From assembly GCA_024697545.1 (NCBI GenBank), contig JAILFN010000086.1, positions 1 to 64,000 of the forward strand: 64,000 nucleotides of DNA. The letters are read 5' to 3'. Of this stretch, positions 5,953 to 14,566 are shown piece after piece. The DNA is from Ruminococcus sp. Lineage in GTDB: Bacteria > Bacillota > Clostridia > Oscillospirales > Ruminococcaceae. The notes beneath the pieces are model-generated. The model was not told where the DNA came from, did no database searches, and saw nothing but the letters and a program-made list of their open reading frames with translations. The first letter of the stretch is position 1; every line of letters starts with the position of its first letter. The position numbers and the translations under genes were made by a program.

Positions 5953-8916
5953 ATGAGACCCATCAGACTTAAAATGCAGGCTTTCGGACCTTACATAGAC
6001 GAATGCGAGATAGATCTGAGCGAATTCGGCGACAGAGGACTCTACCTCATAAGCGGCAGCACGGGCGCGGGAAAGACCACCATCTTTGACGCCATAACCT
6101 TTGCCCTCTACGGCGAGCTGAGCGGCAGCAACCGCACAGGCAGCATGATGCGCTCAAAGTACGCCGACCCGACGCAGGAAACCTACGTCGAGCTGGAGTT
6201 TGAATGCAGGGGCAAGCGGTACATCGTAAAACGCTCACCGAGATACGAGAGGGAGAAAAAACGCGGCGAGGGCATAACGGAATCCGCCGCTTCGGTAGTG
6301 CTCACGCTGCCCGACGGCAAAACCGTTGAAAAAGGTGCTAACGAAAAGATCGCAAACGAGATAATCATGCTCGACAAAAAGCAGTTTTGCCAGACCATGA
6401 TGATAGCACAGGGCGACTATCTGCGGCTGCTTTTTGCAAAATCGCAGGAGCGTGAAAAGCTGCTGAGAACGCTTTTCGGCACCGAGAAGTACGATATGCT
6501 CCGCCAAAAAATGAACGATGAAAAGAAAAAGCTCTACGGCGAGCGTGAGGATATAAAAAAGAAGATACTCACAGACTCAACATGGATAAAGTCCGATGAC
6601 GAGCCTTCGCTGAAAGCGTCGATCAAAGAGCACGCGGAAGCCGCCAACACCGAACACCTTATCGACATCATAGAACAGCTGATCGAGCTGGGCGAGGCAA
6701 ACAAAAAAAGGTTCGAGAAGCAGAAAAAGTCAGCCGCCGCCGACTACGAAAAAGCCGTCAGGGAATTGCAGCACGCCGAGGAATGCAGCAAGCGCCTCAC
6801 TGCCGCGAACGCAGATCTGAAAAAGCTCGGACGCGAGCTTTCGGAGAGCACCGCCGCCGCCAACAAGCTCGAAAAAGAAAAAGACGGGCTTGCCGACGGG
6901 CGTGAAAAGCTCGAAGCCGAGAGCCGCTCGCTCGAAGGGGCGGCAGCAGACCTTGAACGCTGCAAGGCGCAGCTTGAAAAAGCCGAAACGGAACTTGCGG
7001 AAGCCGAGGATCTCGTGAAGATGGTCGGGACGCTGACCGAAGCCCTGAACGACACCGAGAACAAGCGCAGGCTGCACGAACAGCAGGTCGCCGAAAAGCT
7101 AAAGCTCGAGAAGCGCCGCGAACATCTGACGGAGCAGACGGATGCCCTCCGCAGGCGTGCGGAGGAGCTGGACGGCGTGGGGGCAAAGCACACGGCTCTG
7201 CAGGGCGAAAAGGAGAACGCCGAAAAAGAGCTTCGCGCTCTCGATTCGCTGACGGACGATCACGAGAAGCTTTCGTGCGACTTCAGAAAGCTCAAAAAGA
7301 TCAGCGATGAGTACAAAGCCGCCGACGCGGAGTACGCAAAACTCGATCACGAGTACGAAGCGATGAACGCCGCTTTCCTGCGCGGTCAGGCGGGCGTGCT
7401 GGGCGAGCTTCTCGGCGAGGGCGCAGAGTGCCCCGTGTGCGGCTCGACCCATCATCCGAAGATCGCACGGCGCGGCAGCGATGTACCCTCCGAGCAGCAG
7501 CTGGAAGCCGCGAGATCGGCACGCGACAAAGCCGAAGCGGAGCGAGCTGCCCATAGCGCAAAGCTCGAAAGGCTGGGCGGCGAATATGACACCGCCGAAA
7601 AGATGCTCAACGAAAAAGCCGACGAACTGCTCGGCAGCCATGAGGACATCGGCGTGAACGCCGGCAGGCGACGCGCCGATATCGGCAGGACGCTGGATGA
7701 GCTTGCAAAGCAGCTGGCGGAGCAAGCCGCACTTATCAAAGAGCGCCGTGAAAAGCTCGGCAAGACGGCAGAGGGCGAAGCCGAGCTGAAAAAGCTCGCG
7801 GAAAGGATAGCCGCCGCAGAAAAGTTTTGCAGCGATTCGCTTTCGGATATCAAGACTGCCGAAGGTCGGTGCAGCGAAAAGCAGAAGTCGCTCTCGCAAG
7901 AGTTTGAAAAGCGATTCGGCGACGGCTCGACCGACAACGCGGCGAAAAAAGCAGCAGAGCTCAAAGCCAATGCAGCGTCAGCCGTCAAAAAGGCAAGCGA
8001 AGCCGCAGACCGCGAACAGATCCGCGTTGAACGTTCAAAGGAGCTTGTCGGCGAGCTTGAAAAGCTCTCACGGCAGGAAAAGGAGATCGCAGAAAAGATC
8101 ATGCAGGTCAGGCAGCAGACGGCTGCGGCGGAAAGATCGGAAAAGGATAAGCGTGCCGAGATCGAAAAGCTGCTTTCCGACCCCGACCTCGACGGCTCCG
8201 AGCAGACCCTCAGAGAGAAGAAGGCTGCCGTCAGGGAGATCGAAAAGCTTAGAAACAGCATAGAGACCGAGCTCGGCAATGCGGCTAACAGGATCAGCAA
8301 CAACAAAAAAGCCGCGAGCTCCATCAGACAGGACGGCGAAGCCCTTGCAGCCGCCGACCAACGCTATTCGATGGTCGAGGAGCTTGAGAAGACGGTATCG
8401 GGAAATCTCGGCGGTCAGGACAGGATCAGCTTTGAGACTTACGTCTTGCAGAAGAATTTCCGCGGCATGGTGGACTTCGCGAACCGCCTGCTGCTCGAAA
8501 TGACCGACGATCACTACTCGCTGAAAACGACGGTGCTCGACAACAGGACCAGAAAAGCGGGGCTTGATCTTGAACTGTTCGACCACTGGAACGATACCTC
8601 TCGCGATGTAAAGACGCTTTCGGGCGGCGAGTCATTCCTCGCGGCGCTCTCGCTGGCGCTGGGGCTTGCCGAGGAGGTGCAGTCGAACAAGGGCGGCGTT
8701 CAGCTTGATTCGATGTTCGTTGACGAAGGCTTCGGAACGCTCGATGAGGAATCGTTAGACCTTGTGATGAACGCCCTTGACGAGCTTTCCCGCGGAAGCG
8801 GAAGCAGGCTCATCGGCATAATCAGCCATGTAGAGGAGCTGAGCAGCCGCATAAGCAGCCATATCACCATAAGCAAAGACCCGATAGGCGGAAGCACCGC
8901 CAAGGTAAGCATATGA
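5953..8916 (+). CDS. sbcC: Exonuclease SbcCD, ATPase subunit SbcC
   Basis: A 987-residue Rad50-like SMC-family ATPase partner of SbcD. Walker A GSTGAGKTT is at residues 35-43; long Ala/Glu/Lys-rich coiled coils flank the zinc hook CPVC at residue 493; the ABC signature LSGGES and the Walker B stretch MFVDEGFGTLD are near residues 890-925. ATP binding joins the head domains and gates DNA access to the SbcD nuclease. A GGAGG site lies before the ATG and the gene is clearly in an operon with sbcD. Confidence 0.95.
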   Translation: MRPIRLKMQAFGPYIDECEIDLSEFGDRGLYLISGSTGAGKTTIFDAITFALYGELSGSNRTGSMMRSKYADPTQETYVELEFECRGKRYIVKRSPRYEREKKRGEGITESAASVVLTLPDGKTVEKGANEKIANEIIMLDKKQFCQTMMIAQGDYLRLLFAKSQEREKLLRTLFGTEKYDMLRQKMNDEKKKLYGEREDIKKKILTDSTWIKSDDEPSLKASIKEHAEAANTEHLIDIIEQLIELGEANKKRFEKQKKSAAADYEKAVRELQHAEECSKRLTAANADLKKLGRELSESTAAANKLEKEKDGLADGREKLEAESRSLEGAAADLERCKAQLEKAETELAEAEDLVKMVGTLTEALNDTENKRRLHEQQVAEKLKLEKRREHLTEQTDALRRRAEELDGVGAKHTALQGEKENAEKELRALDSLTDDHEKLSCDFRKLKKISDEYKAADAEYAKLDHEYEAMNAAFLRGQAGVLGELLGEGAECPVCGSTHHPKIARRGSDVPSEQQLEAARSARDKAEAERAAHSAKLERLGGEYDTAEKMLNEKADELLGSHEDIGVNAGRRRADIGRTLDELAKQLAEQAALIKERREKLGKTAEGEAELKKLAERIAAAEKFCSDSLSDIKTAEGRCSEKQKSLSQEFEKRFGDGSTDNAAKKAAELKANAASAVKKASEAADREQIRVERSKELVGELEKLSRQEKEIAEKIMQVRQQTAAAERSEKDKRAEIEKLLSDPDLDGSEQTLREKKAAVREIEKLRNSIETELGNAANRISNNKKAASSIRQDGEALAAADQRYSMVEELEKTVSGNLGGQDRISFETYVLQKNFRGMVDFANRLLLEMTDDHYSLKTTVLDNRTRKAGLDLELFDHWNDTSRDVKTLSGGESFLAALSLALGLAEEVQSNKGGVQLDSMFVDEGFGTLDEESLDLVMNALDELSRGSGSRLIGIISHVEELSSRISSHITISKDPIGGSTAKVSI

Positions 8917-8920
8917 CAAA

Positions 8921-8956
8921 CAAAGCGTCCTCCGCAAAAAAGCGGGGGACGCTTTG
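8921..8956 (+). terminator. Hairpin after sbcC
   Basis: Strong stem CAAAGCGTCC...GGGGACGCTTTG directly after the sbcC stop. A clear T-run is lacking, so termination efficiency is uncertain. Confidence 0.5.
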
Positions 8957-9032
8957 TCAATGCTGATGCGTGCGCCGTTCTTGTGCAGCGGCATACGGTC
9001 ACATAAGAACGTCCTTGACACAGAAGGCAGGC

Positions 9033-9067
9033 AAAAACAAAACCTCACATCAAAGATGTGAGGTTTA
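9033..9067 (-). terminator. Terminator of the tRNA-Thr/Tyr operon
   Basis: AAACCTCACATC/GATGTGAGGTTT hairpin (9041-9066) followed on the minus strand by TTTTGTTTTT. Confidence 0.85.
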
Positions 9068-9070
9068 TCA

Positions 9071-9156
9071 TGGTGGGAGAAGATGGATTCGAACCATCGA
9101 AGCGAAAGCGCAACAGATTTACAGTCTGCCCCCTTTGGCCACTCGGGAATTCTCCC
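9071..9156 (-). tRNA. tRNA-Tyr(GTA)
   Basis: Class II tRNA with acceptor GGGAGAA/TTCTCCC, discriminator A and encoded CCA. The anticodon loop CTGTAAA gives GTA, and there is a long variable arm. It is the second gene of a two-tRNA transcript, 12 nt after tRNA-Thr. Confidence 0.95.
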
Positions 9157-9168
9157 ATATTTTTTTGA

Positions 9169-9241
9169 AGCTGGTGGACGGACTTGAACCCCCGACCTGC
9201 TGATTACAAATCAGCTGCTCTACCAACTGAGCTACACCAGC
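9169..9241 (-). tRNA. tRNA-Thr(TGT)
   Basis: Acceptor GCTGGTG/CACCAGC, D-loop AGTTGGTAGA, anticodon loop TTTGTAA (anticodon TGT) and T-loop GTTCAAGTC. CCA is not encoded. Confidence 0.95.
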
Positions 9242-9278
9242 AAGCTTTCCGAACGACCTCACGTCCGACAGCTTTATT

Positions 9279-9307
9279 ATTATACACCCAAAAAAACAGA
9301 TTGTCAA
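9279..9307 (-). promoter_or_regulatory. Promoter of the tRNA-Thr/Tyr operon
   Basis: Perfect TTGACA (9302-9307), 17-nt spacer, TATAAT (9279-9284) on the minus strand, 37 nt before tRNA-Thr. Confidence 0.88.
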
Positions 9308-9591
9308 GGCTTTTTTTGAGATTTGTAGGATTGCACAATAACATGAAAAAACTAATGTACAATTTCGTCAGTATCAGGGTTGAAAACCGCCTTTATAGGG
9401 TATTGATACCCCCAAAACAGCCTTGACAAAGCTATAAAAGTATGATATATTATTTAGTGTGATAAAGCTCAACAGCTTTTTCGAGGGAAATAAAAGTAAT
9501 GCCTCTCAACTGCCGCACAGCAGTTATGAGGTATTGCTAAAGCAAAAAGACAGACATGATGCTAAGACATTATTCCAAGGAGGAAACAACT
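9308..9591 (+). promoter_or_regulatory. Intergenic region with promoter and long leader
   Basis: TTGACA (9423-9428), 17-nt spacer, TATATT (9446-9451) drive the Asp-rich protein downstream. The transcript would have a leader of about 130 nt that begins with a small AAAGCT/AGCTTT hairpin followed by T residues (about 9465-9481). The rest shows no motif I recognise. Confidence 0.65.
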
Positions 9592-11331
9592 ATGGCAAAG
9601 GCTTCTATCTTAACGCCCGTTCTCGCAGGAGTTCTCGGCGTTTCCGTAATAGGTTCGGGTGTTGCGTATTATAATGTATATGTAAAGAACGCCGACAAGG
9701 ACGCAAAGGACGGCAAGAAAAAAGATACCGCTATCGCACTGAGCGTTGACGAGGCTGCCGAGAATATCGAGACTCAGATCGGCAAGGCTCAGAAGATCGC
9801 AAAGGGCGAGTTCGATGAGGGCTACAAGGGCACTCTGACCTACACTCCCCCCACAGGCGGCGAGCTGGGTCAGATGGGTCTCAAGACCGTCACCGTCGGC
9901 GCTGAGGCTAAGCAGAAGGATAAGATGTCGGGCATGGATTATACCATGGCATATGATTCCACCAACCTGCTTACCGTTAATATAGTATACGACAACGGCA
10001 GCGAGACCGCTTATGTCAAGATCCCCGAGCTTTCCGATGCTTACCTCTACGGCACCACCAAGGAGATCGAAAGCTGGGCTAACGACAACATGGGCAACCC
10101 CCTGAACAGCCTGATGACTCCCAAGTACGGCGGCGGCACCGATTACAGCGGTGACACCGATTACAGCGACTTCACTATCGAGGATTCCGCTTACACTTCG
10201 GCAGGCACGCTCTCTGCAATAGGCACGGCTGCTTCTGATTCCACCCCCGATCTTTCCGCACTTCAGGATATTGATTTCGCAGCTCTCTTTGATGACCTCG
10301 CTACATACGTTGACACCGTAAAGGAGAACGCCCCCGCAGCCGAGGACGCCGATGACTACACCGTTACTTCGGGAAGCGAGAGCGTGACTCTGACCACCAA
10401 GAGATACACCGTTACCCAGAGCGACGCCAAGAAGGTCGTTGATGCCATTGCCGAAAAAGGCAAGGCTGACGCCACACTTACCGACCTGTTCACCAAGATG
10501 GGTATGTCCTCCGAGGATATCGACGGCTTCTGGGGTTCGCTCACAGAAGAGGTCTCAGGCACATCTGAAACCGATGAGACCGTTATCATCGACGTTTACT
10601 ACAACGGCGACGAGGTACAGGGCTTCAAGGCAGTTCCCACTGAGAACGACGAGAACGAGCAGATCTACTATGTAGCGGCTTCCGACAAGGATAAGCTGAT
10701 CTTTGAGTGCAACATAGACGCTGATGGCGAAAAGATCGAAGGCAGCGGACTTGTTACCATGAAGGACGACGCTCTCGACGGTTCTCTTTCGATGAAGAGC
10801 GATGAATTTGATTTCACCATCACCTTCGATAAGCTCACCGCTTCCGAGGATACCGTTAAGGGCAAGATGTCCATAGACGGCGGCACCGATGATCAGAAGG
10901 TCAACATAAACTATGACTTCGATTGCGAAGGCAACGACAACGATATCACCATCACAGGCAGCGTTGGCGGCGAGGATATCGGTACCATGAATATCACCTC
11001 CACCCAGACCGACGCTTCCGATATCAGCGTTCCCACAGGCACAGGCTACAACCTCGCTAACGAGCAGGAGCTTCAGAGCTTTATCGAAAGCTGCGACGTT
11101 GAAGGCTGGATGAACACCGTAAAGGGTGCAGTAGGCGACGAGATCTACAACCAGATCTTCGGCAGCATGGGCAGCGCTTTGGGCGGCGGCTCAAGCTACT
11201 CCACCGATGATTACAGCACCGATGATTTTGATACCGACGATTACAGCATAGATGATTTCGATATCGACGACTACGACACCGACGATCTCATCAAGCAGCT
11301 CGAGCCCGAAGACACCGACAGAGGTGCCTGA
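9592..11331 (+). CDS. Large membrane-anchored protein with Asp-rich C-terminal repeats
   Basis: A 579-residue protein of unknown function. An N-terminal hydrophobic segment (about residues 5-30, ILTPVLAGVLGVSVIGSG) with no clear signal-peptidase site suggests a membrane anchor with the rest outside. A lysine-rich stretch follows, then a long beta-rich, Asp/Thr/Ser-rich region, and the C-terminus contains about seven repeats of the form D-D-[YFL] with S/T between (STDDYSTDDFDTDDYSIDD), which could bind calcium. The ATG at 9592 is chosen because AGGAGG lies 7 nt upstream. A bulk, acidic, probably highly expressed surface protein fits; no catalytic motif is seen. It has its own promoter. Confidence 0.75.
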   Translation: MAKASILTPVLAGVLGVSVIGSGVAYYNVYVKNADKDAKDGKKKDTAIALSVDEAAENIETQIGKAQKIAKGEFDEGYKGTLTYTPPTGGELGQMGLKTVTVGAEAKQKDKMSGMDYTMAYDSTNLLTVNIVYDNGSETAYVKIPELSDAYLYGTTKEIESWANDNMGNPLNSLMTPKYGGGTDYSGDTDYSDFTIEDSAYTSAGTLSAIGTAASDSTPDLSALQDIDFAALFDDLATYVDTVKENAPAAEDADDYTVTSGSESVTLTTKRYTVTQSDAKKVVDAIAEKGKADATLTDLFTKMGMSSEDIDGFWGSLTEEVSGTSETDETVIIDVYYNGDEVQGFKAVPTENDENEQIYYVAASDKDKLIFECNIDADGEKIEGSGLVTMKDDALDGSLSMKSDEFDFTITFDKLTASEDTVKGKMSIDGGTDDQKVNINYDFDCEGNDNDITITGSVGGEDIGTMNITSTQTDASDISVPTGTGYNLANEQELQSFIESCDVEGWMNTVKGAVGDEIYNQIFGSMGSALGGGSSYSTDDYSTDDFDTDDYSIDDFDIDDYDTDDLIKQLEPEDTDRGA

Positions 11332-11424
11332 TCTGCGGCAAGGTACAGCACGGATTGTTTACCCTGCTGTGAAGCTGTAAGCAATAATTGTGCAGTTTTG
11401 CCTGAAAAAATTTTTGAAAACCTA

Positions 11425-11453
11425 TTGCATTTTGCTCAAAGATGTGCTATACT
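11425..11453 (+). promoter_or_regulatory. Promoter of secG
   Basis: TTGCAT, 17-nt spacer, TATACT, about 35 nt before the secG ATG, which also has a GGAAGG ribosome site. Confidence 0.65.
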
Positions 11454-11493
11454 ATATTAGTATCGCAAATCAGATAGGAAGGGCGTGAAATAA

Positions 11494-11748
11494 ATGGGCA
11501 TACCCGAGATCGTAGCAGGCGCTGTGCTGATACTTTGCAGCCTCGTTATCGTGCTGGTAGTTCTGGCACAGGACAGCAAGGATGACGGACTTACTTCCGC
11601 TATCGGCGGCGGCTACAATTCTTCGTTCTACGAGAACAACATGGCAAGGACCAAGGACGCTAAGCTGTCCAGATTCACCAGGTTCTCCGCAGTACTGATA
11701 TTCGTTATCACACTTGCGCTGAACGTGCTCGCTAATTTCAACAAGTAA
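11494..11748 (+). CDS. secG: Protein translocase subunit SecG
   Basis: An 84-residue inner-membrane protein with two hydrophobic helices, joined by a loop containing SAIGGGYNSSF, the family hallmark. SecG is the small accessory subunit of the SecYEG channel and helps SecA-driven export. It stands alone with its own promoter and terminator. Normal length for Firmicutes. Confidence 0.93.
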   Translation: MGIPEIVAGAVLILCSLVIVLVVLAQDSKDDGLTSAIGGGYNSSFYENNMARTKDAKLSRFTRFSAVLIFVITLALNVLANFNK

Positions 11749-11757
11749 AAAAGCAAC

Positions 11758-11788
11758 ACCCCGACAGGTTTTGTCGGGGTATTCTTTT
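11758..11788 (+). terminator. Terminator of secG
   Basis: ACCCCGACA/TGTCGGGGT stem followed by ATTCTTTT. Confidence 0.85.
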
Positions 11789-11859
11789 GCCCTCGGGGAA
11801 CTACGCTCGCACCATCGGGCTTGCAAAGCACAAGTGTGATCGGTATGAAAGGCTTGTTT

Positions 11860-12711
11860 ATGTTAAAACGGATACTGACATTTCTTACAGCAGCAGCCGT
11901 TGTCATGCTCGGCAGCTGCTCACGCGGCGGCGGGATAAAGTACGAATATGGCGTATTCCTCGGCATCACATCGGAGGACATCGAGAAAACGGAGGGATAC
12001 AGGATCATCGTCATCGACGCGCAGTATTTCACCAAGGAGCAGATAGAGGGGCTCAGGCAGTCGGGACACACCGTTTACAGCTATATCAACATCGGCTCGG
12101 TGGAGGATTTCAGACCCTACTATGAAAAGTACGAGCCGTTGACCCTCGGGGTGTATGAAAACTGGGAGGAAGAGCGCTGGGTGGATGTCTCAAAGCCCGA
12201 ATGGCAGAGCTTTATCCTCGATGAGCTCGCACCGGAGCTTATCGAGAAAGGCGTGGACGGATTCTTTGTTGACAACTGCGATGTTTACTACAACTTCCCG
12301 TCGGAGGAGATATTCGGCGGCGTGGAGGATATCCTTCGCGGGCTGAAGGCGACGGGCAGATACGTTTCGATAAACGGCGGCGATGCTTTCGTCACCGAGT
12401 ACCATAAGCGCAACGGCGACCTTGACGGCATCATGGACGCTGTCAATCAGGAGACTGTATTCAGCAAGATCGAATGGGAAAGCTCGGGCTTTTCGGCAAA
12501 TCCCGCCGATGAGCGTGAGTACTTCCAAAGCTACGCCGAAATGGTGGCGGGCTGCGGCAGGGACGTATACCTGCTCGAATACACCACCGATCCGAAGCTG
12601 ATAACCAAGATTTCGGAATACTGTGCCGACAAAGGATTCAGGTACTATGCCGCCGACAAGCTGGAACTTCTGATACCCGACAGCAGCGGCGGCAGTCAGA
12701 GGGTAAAATAA
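11860..12711 (+). CDS. GH114-like (TIM-barrel) lipoprotein
   Basis: A 283-residue lipoprotein: signal peptide with lipobox MLGSCS, then a domain resembling glycoside hydrolase family 114 / endo-alpha-1,4-polygalactosaminidase-like TIM barrels. Typical pieces are YGVFLGI, IIVIDAQYF, VYSYINIGS, WVDVSKPEWQ, GVDGFFVDNCDVY and AVNQETVF. Family members are thought to cut galactosamine-rich exopolysaccharide; here the substrate is inferred only. The start at 11860 gives a compact lipoprotein signal and has AAAGG upstream; earlier in-frame ATGs at 11821 and 11845 are less likely. It lies close to a large polysaccharide locus, so a role in trimming surface glycan is possible. Confidence 0.75.
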   Translation: MLKRILTFLTAAAVVMLGSCSRGGGIKYEYGVFLGITSEDIEKTEGYRIIVIDAQYFTKEQIEGLRQSGHTVYSYINIGSVEDFRPYYEKYEPLTLGVYENWEEERWVDVSKPEWQSFILDELAPELIEKGVDGFFVDNCDVYYNFPSEEIFGGVEDILRGLKATGRYVSINGGDAFVTEYHKRNGDLDGIMDAVNQETVFSKIEWESSGFSANPADEREYFQSYAEMVAGCGRDVYLLEYTTDPKLITKISEYCADKGFRYYAADKLELLIPDSSGGSQRVK

Positions 12712-12712
12712 C

Positions 12713-12742
12713 AAAGAGCCTCATCCGCGAGGCTCTTTTATT
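12713..12742. terminator. Bidirectional terminator
   Basis: AAAGAGCCTC/GAGGCTCTTT stem with T-rich flank on the plus strand and AT-rich flank on the other. It separates the convergent GH114-like and ANT(6)-like genes. Confidence 0.8.
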
Positions 12743-12760
12743 ATGCTGTGACAGCAAGGC

Positions 12761-13615
12761 TCAGAGACGGGCTGACGCTGCTTTGAGAAATTCCGCGGCA
12801 GCAGTCTGAGCCCCTGCGGGATATCCAAACCCGCGCTTCTCCGCCACCCGCACCGAAAGCCGCGCGAACAGCTCGTGTGTCGCGTCAAGGGCGGACTTGC
12901 ATTCGCCGAGGTCGTAGCGGGCAAAGCACCGCTTCAGCGCTTCGGTAACGCTGCCGTCAGCCCAGCTATCCAAAAACCTGCCGTCGTGCCAGACATCGGC
13001 ACCCGTTTCCGCAAGCTGATACTGCTCGACGATCTTCAGCAGCCGCTGCTTTAGGTAGCCGTCAATGCACATCTTTGCCGACCAAAGCTCGCCGCGCAGA
13101 AGCTTCTTGCACGCCCAGATGTTGTGGAAGTAAAAATCGTTCACGAGGTTTTGAAACTCCTCCTCCGACATCTCGGGGCGGTGAACAACGCGCTTCACAT
13201 GACGCTCCGTCAGCCCGCAATACCGCTCCGCACCGTAAATGAAGCTGTACCCGCGGTCCATGACCCACTGTGCCACGCCGTCGGCAAGCGCTTTTTCAAA
13301 CTGTTTTGGCGTGAAAATCATCATGTCAACGTCCCTGCCTCCGTCGTAGATGCAGCGCCGCTCTCTGCCGCCGCCGAGGGTCGGCTCGATAAAGGAGATC
13401 CCGACTCTGCCCAGCCGCGCGGGATACTCGCCCGAGTACCACCTTTTGGGGGCATCGGTCACGATGATAAGGTCAAGGTCGGAAAACTCATCGGCGGGAA
13501 TGTCGCTCCGAGTGGTCGAGCCTATCGCGATGACCGCGAGGATATCACCGTCACGGGCAGCAAGCTCGGCAAGCCTGCATTTTATGTCCGCATATCGGTC
13601 GCAGCGTTCTGACAT
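12761..13615 (-). CDS. ANT(6)-like aminoglycoside adenylyltransferase
   Basis: A 284-residue nucleotidyltransferase of the aminoglycoside 6-adenylyltransferase (AadE/AadK) family. The polymerase-beta-like active site shows as GSTTRSD followed by FSDLDLIIVT, and later family blocks include DVDMMIF, WACKKLLRGE and MCIDGYLKQ. Members transfer AMP from ATP to streptomycin. The sequence looks chromosomal and resident, without mobile-element neighbours, so it may be an intrinsic gene whose effect on resistance is uncertain. An AGAGGTG ribosome site precedes the ATG. A terminator separates it from rfbD. Confidence 0.82.
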   Translation of the reverse strand: MSERCDRYADIKCRLAELAARDGDILAVIAIGSTTRSDIPADEFSDLDLIIVTDAPKRWYSGEYPARLGRVGISFIEPTLGGGRERRCIYDGGRDVDMMIFTPKQFEKALADGVAQWVMDRGYSFIYGAERYCGLTERHVKRVVHRPEMSEEEFQNLVNDFYFHNIWACKKLLRGELWSAKMCIDGYLKQRLLKIVEQYQLAETGADVWHDGRFLDSWADGSVTEALKRCFARYDLGECKSALDATHELFARLSVRVAEKRGFGYPAGAQTAAAEFLKAASARL

Positions 13616-13645
13616 ATCCTACACCTCTTTCTGCTGAATAGAACA

Positions 13646-13671
13646 AAAGTGCGTAGAAGTTTACGCACTTT
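13646..13671 (-). terminator. Terminator of the rfb operon
   Basis: AAAGTGCGTA/TACGCACTTT hairpin just after the rfbD stop, followed by TTTTG on the minus strand; a longer T-run on the plus side may also make it work in the other direction. Confidence 0.75.
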
Positions 13672-13675
13672 CTTT

Positions 13676-14563
13676 TTATTCTAACTCTTTTAAATACCTG
13701 CTCAGTGCGTCCTGCCAGGTCGGCAGCAGCTCAAAGCCGTTGTCTGTCAGCTTGGATTTATCCAGCCTGCTGTTAAAGGGACGCGCCGCCTTGCTCAGAC
13801 CGTATTCCTCGGTCGTCACGGGCGTTACCTTTGTCGTGTAACCCGCCCGCCTGAAAATCTCGCAGGTGAAATCGTACCAGCTGATATAACCGCCCTCATT
13901 GGTGGCGTGGTAATAGCCGTACTTGTCGGTCTCAGCCATATCGACCAGCAGCCTTGCAAGGTCGAAGGTATAAGTCGGCGTGCCGATCTGATCGTTTACG
14001 ACCCTGACTTCGGGATACTTCCTTCCGACGTTCAGCATGGTCTTGATGAAGTTCTTTCCGTTCAAGCCGAACACCCATGCGATACGCACGATATAGTACT
14101 TATCCAGTGTATTCGCGACTGCAAGTTCGCCGTCAAGCTTTGACTGACCGTAGACATTCTGCGGCGCAAAATCCTTGCAGTCGGGCTGCCACGGCTCGGT
14201 GCCCTGACCATTGAAAACATAATCCGTTGAAATGTAGATCATCTTGCAGTCGAGTTTCTTGCAGACGTTTGCAATGTGCTGCGTGCCGTCAACATTTATC
14301 GCTTTGACCTTCTGGATATTTTCTTCGTCCTCAGCAGCGTCAACAGCCGTCCATGCGGCACAGTGTATTACAACATCGGGGTCAGCTTCCGTGATGACCT
14401 TGTCAACAGATTCTGCATTTGTGATGTCAAGCTGCGCATACGGATACTTCGTATCAACCGACGGCAGTATATCCGAACCGACAGCCTCGTGACCGCGCTT
14501 TTTCAGTTCGTTCATGACATCATATCCGAGCTGTCCGCCTACGCCCGTTACAAAAACCTTCAT
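13676..14563 (-). CDS. rfbD: dTDP-4-dehydrorhamnose reductase RfbD
   Basis: A 295-residue short-chain dehydrogenase that reduces dTDP-4-keto-L-rhamnose to dTDP-L-rhamnose with NAD(P)H, the last step of the pathway. The N-terminal GVGGQLG nucleotide loop, the CAAWTAVDAAE block, ISTDYVF and the catalytic YGQSK are all visible. It is the last gene of rfbACBD, 3 nt after rfbB. Normal length for the family. Confidence 0.95.
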   Translation of the reverse strand: MKVFVTGVGGQLGYDVMNELKKRGHEAVGSDILPSVDTKYPYAQLDITNAESVDKVITEADPDVVIHCAAWTAVDAAEDEENIQKVKAINVDGTQHIANVCKKLDCKMIYISTDYVFNGQGTEPWQPDCKDFAPQNVYGQSKLDGELAVANTLDKYYIVRIAWVFGLNGKNFIKTMLNVGRKYPEVRVVNDQIGTPTYTFDLARLLVDMAETDKYGYYHATNEGGYISWYDFTCEIFRRAGYTTKVTPVTTEEYGLSKAARPFNSRLDKSKLTDNGFELLPTWQDALSRYLKELE

Positions 14564-14566
14564 AGA

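Noticed and set aside
6744-8324. Several long minus-strand ORFs opposite sbcC
   Set aside because: Ser/Ala/Arg-rich shadows produced by the repetitive coiled-coil codons of sbcC.
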